NCBI GenBank assembly: GCA_002733205.1
Contig: NVUW01000002.1
Location: 666,183-730,182 of the forward strand
Direction: 5' to 3'
Source of the DNA: Thalassobium sp.
GTDB lineage: Bacteria > Pseudomonadota > Gammaproteobacteria > Pseudomonadales > Oceanobacteraceae
Length of the DNA stretch: 64,000 nt
Part shown: positions 62,542 to 64,000 of the stretch, piece after piece
Numbering within the stretch: position 1 is the stretch's first letter
Layout of the letters: the number at the start of each line of letters is the position of its first letter
Notes under the pieces: generated by a model
Seen by the model: only the letters and a program-made list of their open reading frames with translations
What the model was told of the DNA's origin: nothing
Databases searched by the model: none
Position numbers and translations under genes: made by a program

Positions 62542-63185
62542 TGTTTGGCAACTTGCTGTTGCTGGCAATGTTCTGGCAAAAGCAGAGCGATGTTAATGCT
62601 GCGCCGTTGAGTGCTCTGGAAATTCCCGGGACTGTAAAACGCCTGCAGCTGGTCAGTGAGGCCGGTGACAGTCTGCAGCCGGCCGCGCCGCGTGAGCTAA
62701 CCGATCATCGTGGCTCACTGTGTTATGTCGCCGGTCCTTATGCGGATGATCTGGACGCCCGGCATTTATTGGCGCGGGTCTCTGCGCTTAGCTTGCATGG
62801 CCGCATCAATATTGTTGATATCGCCAGCGGAGAGCCTTCGGAGTACTGGGTGCATGTGCCACCCCGGGCAACGCGTGAAGAAGCATTGCGCACATTAAAA
62901 GAACTGCAGAAGCGTAAGTTCGACAGTTACATCATTACCCAGGGCGATCTGGCGGAAGGGGTGTCACTGGGGTTATTCCGCAATAAAGAGTCGGCCTACG
63001 GCCTGCAAAAAGAGGTTGAAGGTTCGGGCATTCCGGTAGAAGTACTGGTCGTCAATAAATCCGTGCGCGAGTATTGGGTTGAAGTGATCGAAGTGTCGCA
63101 ACTGAATGAGCGCATGCGTGAACGTATCCAGGCTGGCGATAAGGAAATCAGCTGGGAGCTGGTCGAGTGCAGTCGAGCGGGTTGA
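62517..63185 (+). CDS. SPOR-domain-like membrane protein
   Basis: 222 residues. One N-terminal helix (WIFFTLVFGNLLLLAMF) and a periplasmic part, in which the region about residues 110-180 (YWVHVPPRATREEALRTLKELQKRKFDSYIITQGDLAEGVSLGLFRNKESAYGLQKEVEGSGIPVEVLVV) is a SPOR-type peptidoglycan-binding fold. It overlaps coaX by 25 bp. The birA-coaX-SPOR order is conserved in marine gammaproteobacteria. Confidence 0.85.
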   Translation: MRWIFFTLVFGNLLLLAMFWQKQSDVNAAPLSALEIPGTVKRLQLVSEAGDSLQPAAPRELTDHRGSLCYVAGPYADDLDARHLLARVSALSLHGRINIVDIASGEPSEYWVHVPPRATREEALRTLKELQKRKFDSYIITQGDLAEGVSLGLFRNKESAYGLQKEVEGSGIPVEVLVVNKSVREYWVEVIEVSQLNERMRERIQAGDKEISWELVECSRAG

Positions 63186-63260
63186 TTGTGTGTAATCTGA
63201 ACAATCGGCGCTGTTTTTGCTGAAAAATCGTAAGTCGATAATAAATAAGCAGAAAAAGTG

Positions 63261-63289
63261 TTGACAGGTATTACTCTCATCAAGATAAT
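63261..63289 (+). promoter_or_regulatory. sigma-70 promoter of the tRNA-tuf transcript
   Basis: TTGACA (63261-63266) and GATAAT (63284-63289) with a 17-bp spacer, followed by a GC-rich discriminator ACGCGCC, as expected for a stringently controlled stable RNA transcript. Very good consensus. Confidence 0.85.
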
Positions 63290-63301
63290 ACGCGCCAATT
63301 C

Positions 63302-63385
63302 GGTGGGGTTCCCGAGTGGCCAAAGGGATCAGACTGTAAATCTGACGCGAAAGCTTCGCTGGTTCGAATCCAGCCCCCACCACCA
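63302..63385 (+). tRNA. tRNA-Tyr(GTA)
   Basis: 84 nt with encoded CCA. Class II tRNA with a long variable arm (CGCGAAAGCTTCG) and anticodon loop ACTGTAAATCT. First of three tRNAs before tuf. Confidence 0.97.
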
Positions 63386-63465
63386 TTTTTTAACAATCTT
63401 TTAATTAAGGTTGTTGGAGCCAGCAGGCAGCTGGGGCCAATGTTCCGGTCAGCCTTCTGAGTAAA

Positions 63466-63539
<74 letters not shown>

Positions 63540-63547
63540 AGTTTTTT

Positions 63548-63623
<76 letters not shown>

Positions 63624-63628
63624 AATTC

Positions 63629-63658
63629 AAAAAGGTAGGCCAGTGGTCTGCCTTTTTG
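63629..63658 (+). terminator. hairpin between tRNA-Thr and tuf
   Basis: AAAAAGGTAGGCC pairs with GGTCTGCCTTTTT over 13 bp (two G-U pairs) with a three-base loop and T-run. May terminate part of the tRNA transcript and let the rest pass into tuf. Confidence 0.7.
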
Positions 63659-63706
63659 TGTATATGCAAAAGAATCTGATATTCACACTGATAAAGAGAC
63701 AGGGTC

Positions 63707-64000
63707 ATGGCAAAGGAAACGTTTGAACGCTCAAAACCCCACGTAAACGTTGGTACTATTGGTCACGTTGACCACGGTAAAACCACTCTGACTGCGGCTC
63801 TGACCCGTGTCTGTGCAGAAGTATGGGGCGGTGCTGCCGTTGCATTTGACGGTATCGACAATGCACCAGAAGAGCGTGAGCGTGGTATCACCATTTCTAC
63901 CTCGCACGTAGAATACGAATCCCCAAGCCGTCACTACGCACACGTAGACTGCCCAGGACACGCGGATTATGTTAAGAACATGATCACCGGTGCTGCGCAG
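63707..64000 (+). CDS. tuf: elongation factor Tu, N-terminal part (cut by window end)
   Basis: 98 codons seen. GTP-binding P-loop GHVDHGKT at residues 19-26, effector region with RERGITIS and [12 protein letters not shown] (G3), all identical to the family. The gene continues beyond 64000. It follows the tRNA cluster as in E. coli tufB. Confidence 0.98.
   Translation, partial: MAKETFERSKPHVNVGTIGHVDHGKTTLTAALTRVCAEVWGGAAVAFDGIDNAPEERERGITISTSHVEYESPSRHYAHVDCPGHADYVKNMITGAAQ

Overview
The window is a typical gammaproteobacterial chromosome segment. I infer a marine Oceanospirillales-type organism (Thalassolituus/Oceanobacter-like) from the gene families, the moderate GC content, the birA-coaX-SPOR-tRNA-tuf order and the mix of DcaP-type porin, TRAP transporter, poly(3-hydroxybutyrate) hydrolases and malate:quinone oxidoreductase. 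No CRISPR array, intact insertion sequence, rRNA or prophage was seen.

Layout. 1-4.5 kb: a GNAT acetyltransferase gene broken by an in-frame TAG, then a molybdenum-cofactor operon (moaA-mobA-moaB-moaC-moaD-moaE, minus strand) preceded by a Moco-family riboswitch. 4.8-8.2 kb: an outer-membrane barrel, a periplasmic endonuclease I, a solute-binding protein and a lipoprotein. 8.3-13.5 kb: a five-gene selenium operon (selD, mnmH and a selenate/selenite-type ABC transporter). 14.2-19.4 kb: a large glycine-rich repeat lipoprotein followed by a three-gene operon (STN-like coiled-coil protein, PaaK-like ligase, methyltransferase) of unknown purpose.

19.5-36.8 kb is the most interesting part: a poly(3-hydroxybutyrate)/3-hydroxybutyrate utilisation locus. 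It holds a secreted PHB depolymerase, a lipoprotein 3HB-oligomer hydrolase, an SDR dehydrogenase, a fused 3-oxoacid CoA-transferase, a DcaP-like porin and a TRAP transporter. These surround a CrbS/CrbR-like (MxtR/ErdR-like) two-component system. A palindromic sequence, consensus ACCTAC-YAAA-GTAGGT, recurs in front of these genes. At three promoters it lies about 31 bp upstream of a recognisable -10 box, so the locus looks like one regulon fed by this two-component system.

36.9-41.6 kb: tRNA-Arg(CCG), a short direct repeat of its 3' end, then a small accessory block: FAD oxidase and amidohydrolase/TetR genes diverging from a perfect 22-bp palindrome, followed by the remains of a umuD gene. 41.6-54.9 kb: a leucine-rich-repeat protein, a metal-dependent-hydrolase-family protein with a divergent PucR-type regulator, an adenosine-kinase-like PfkB kinase, a K+ channel, cytochrome c' with cytochrome b561, an acyl-CoA synthetase with a divergent AraC regulator, and a large unknown membrane protein. 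55-64 kb: housekeeping genes pntA-pntA2-pntB, mqo, a solute-binding protein, birA-coaX-SPOR, tRNA-Tyr/Gly/Thr and the start of tuf (cut by the window end).
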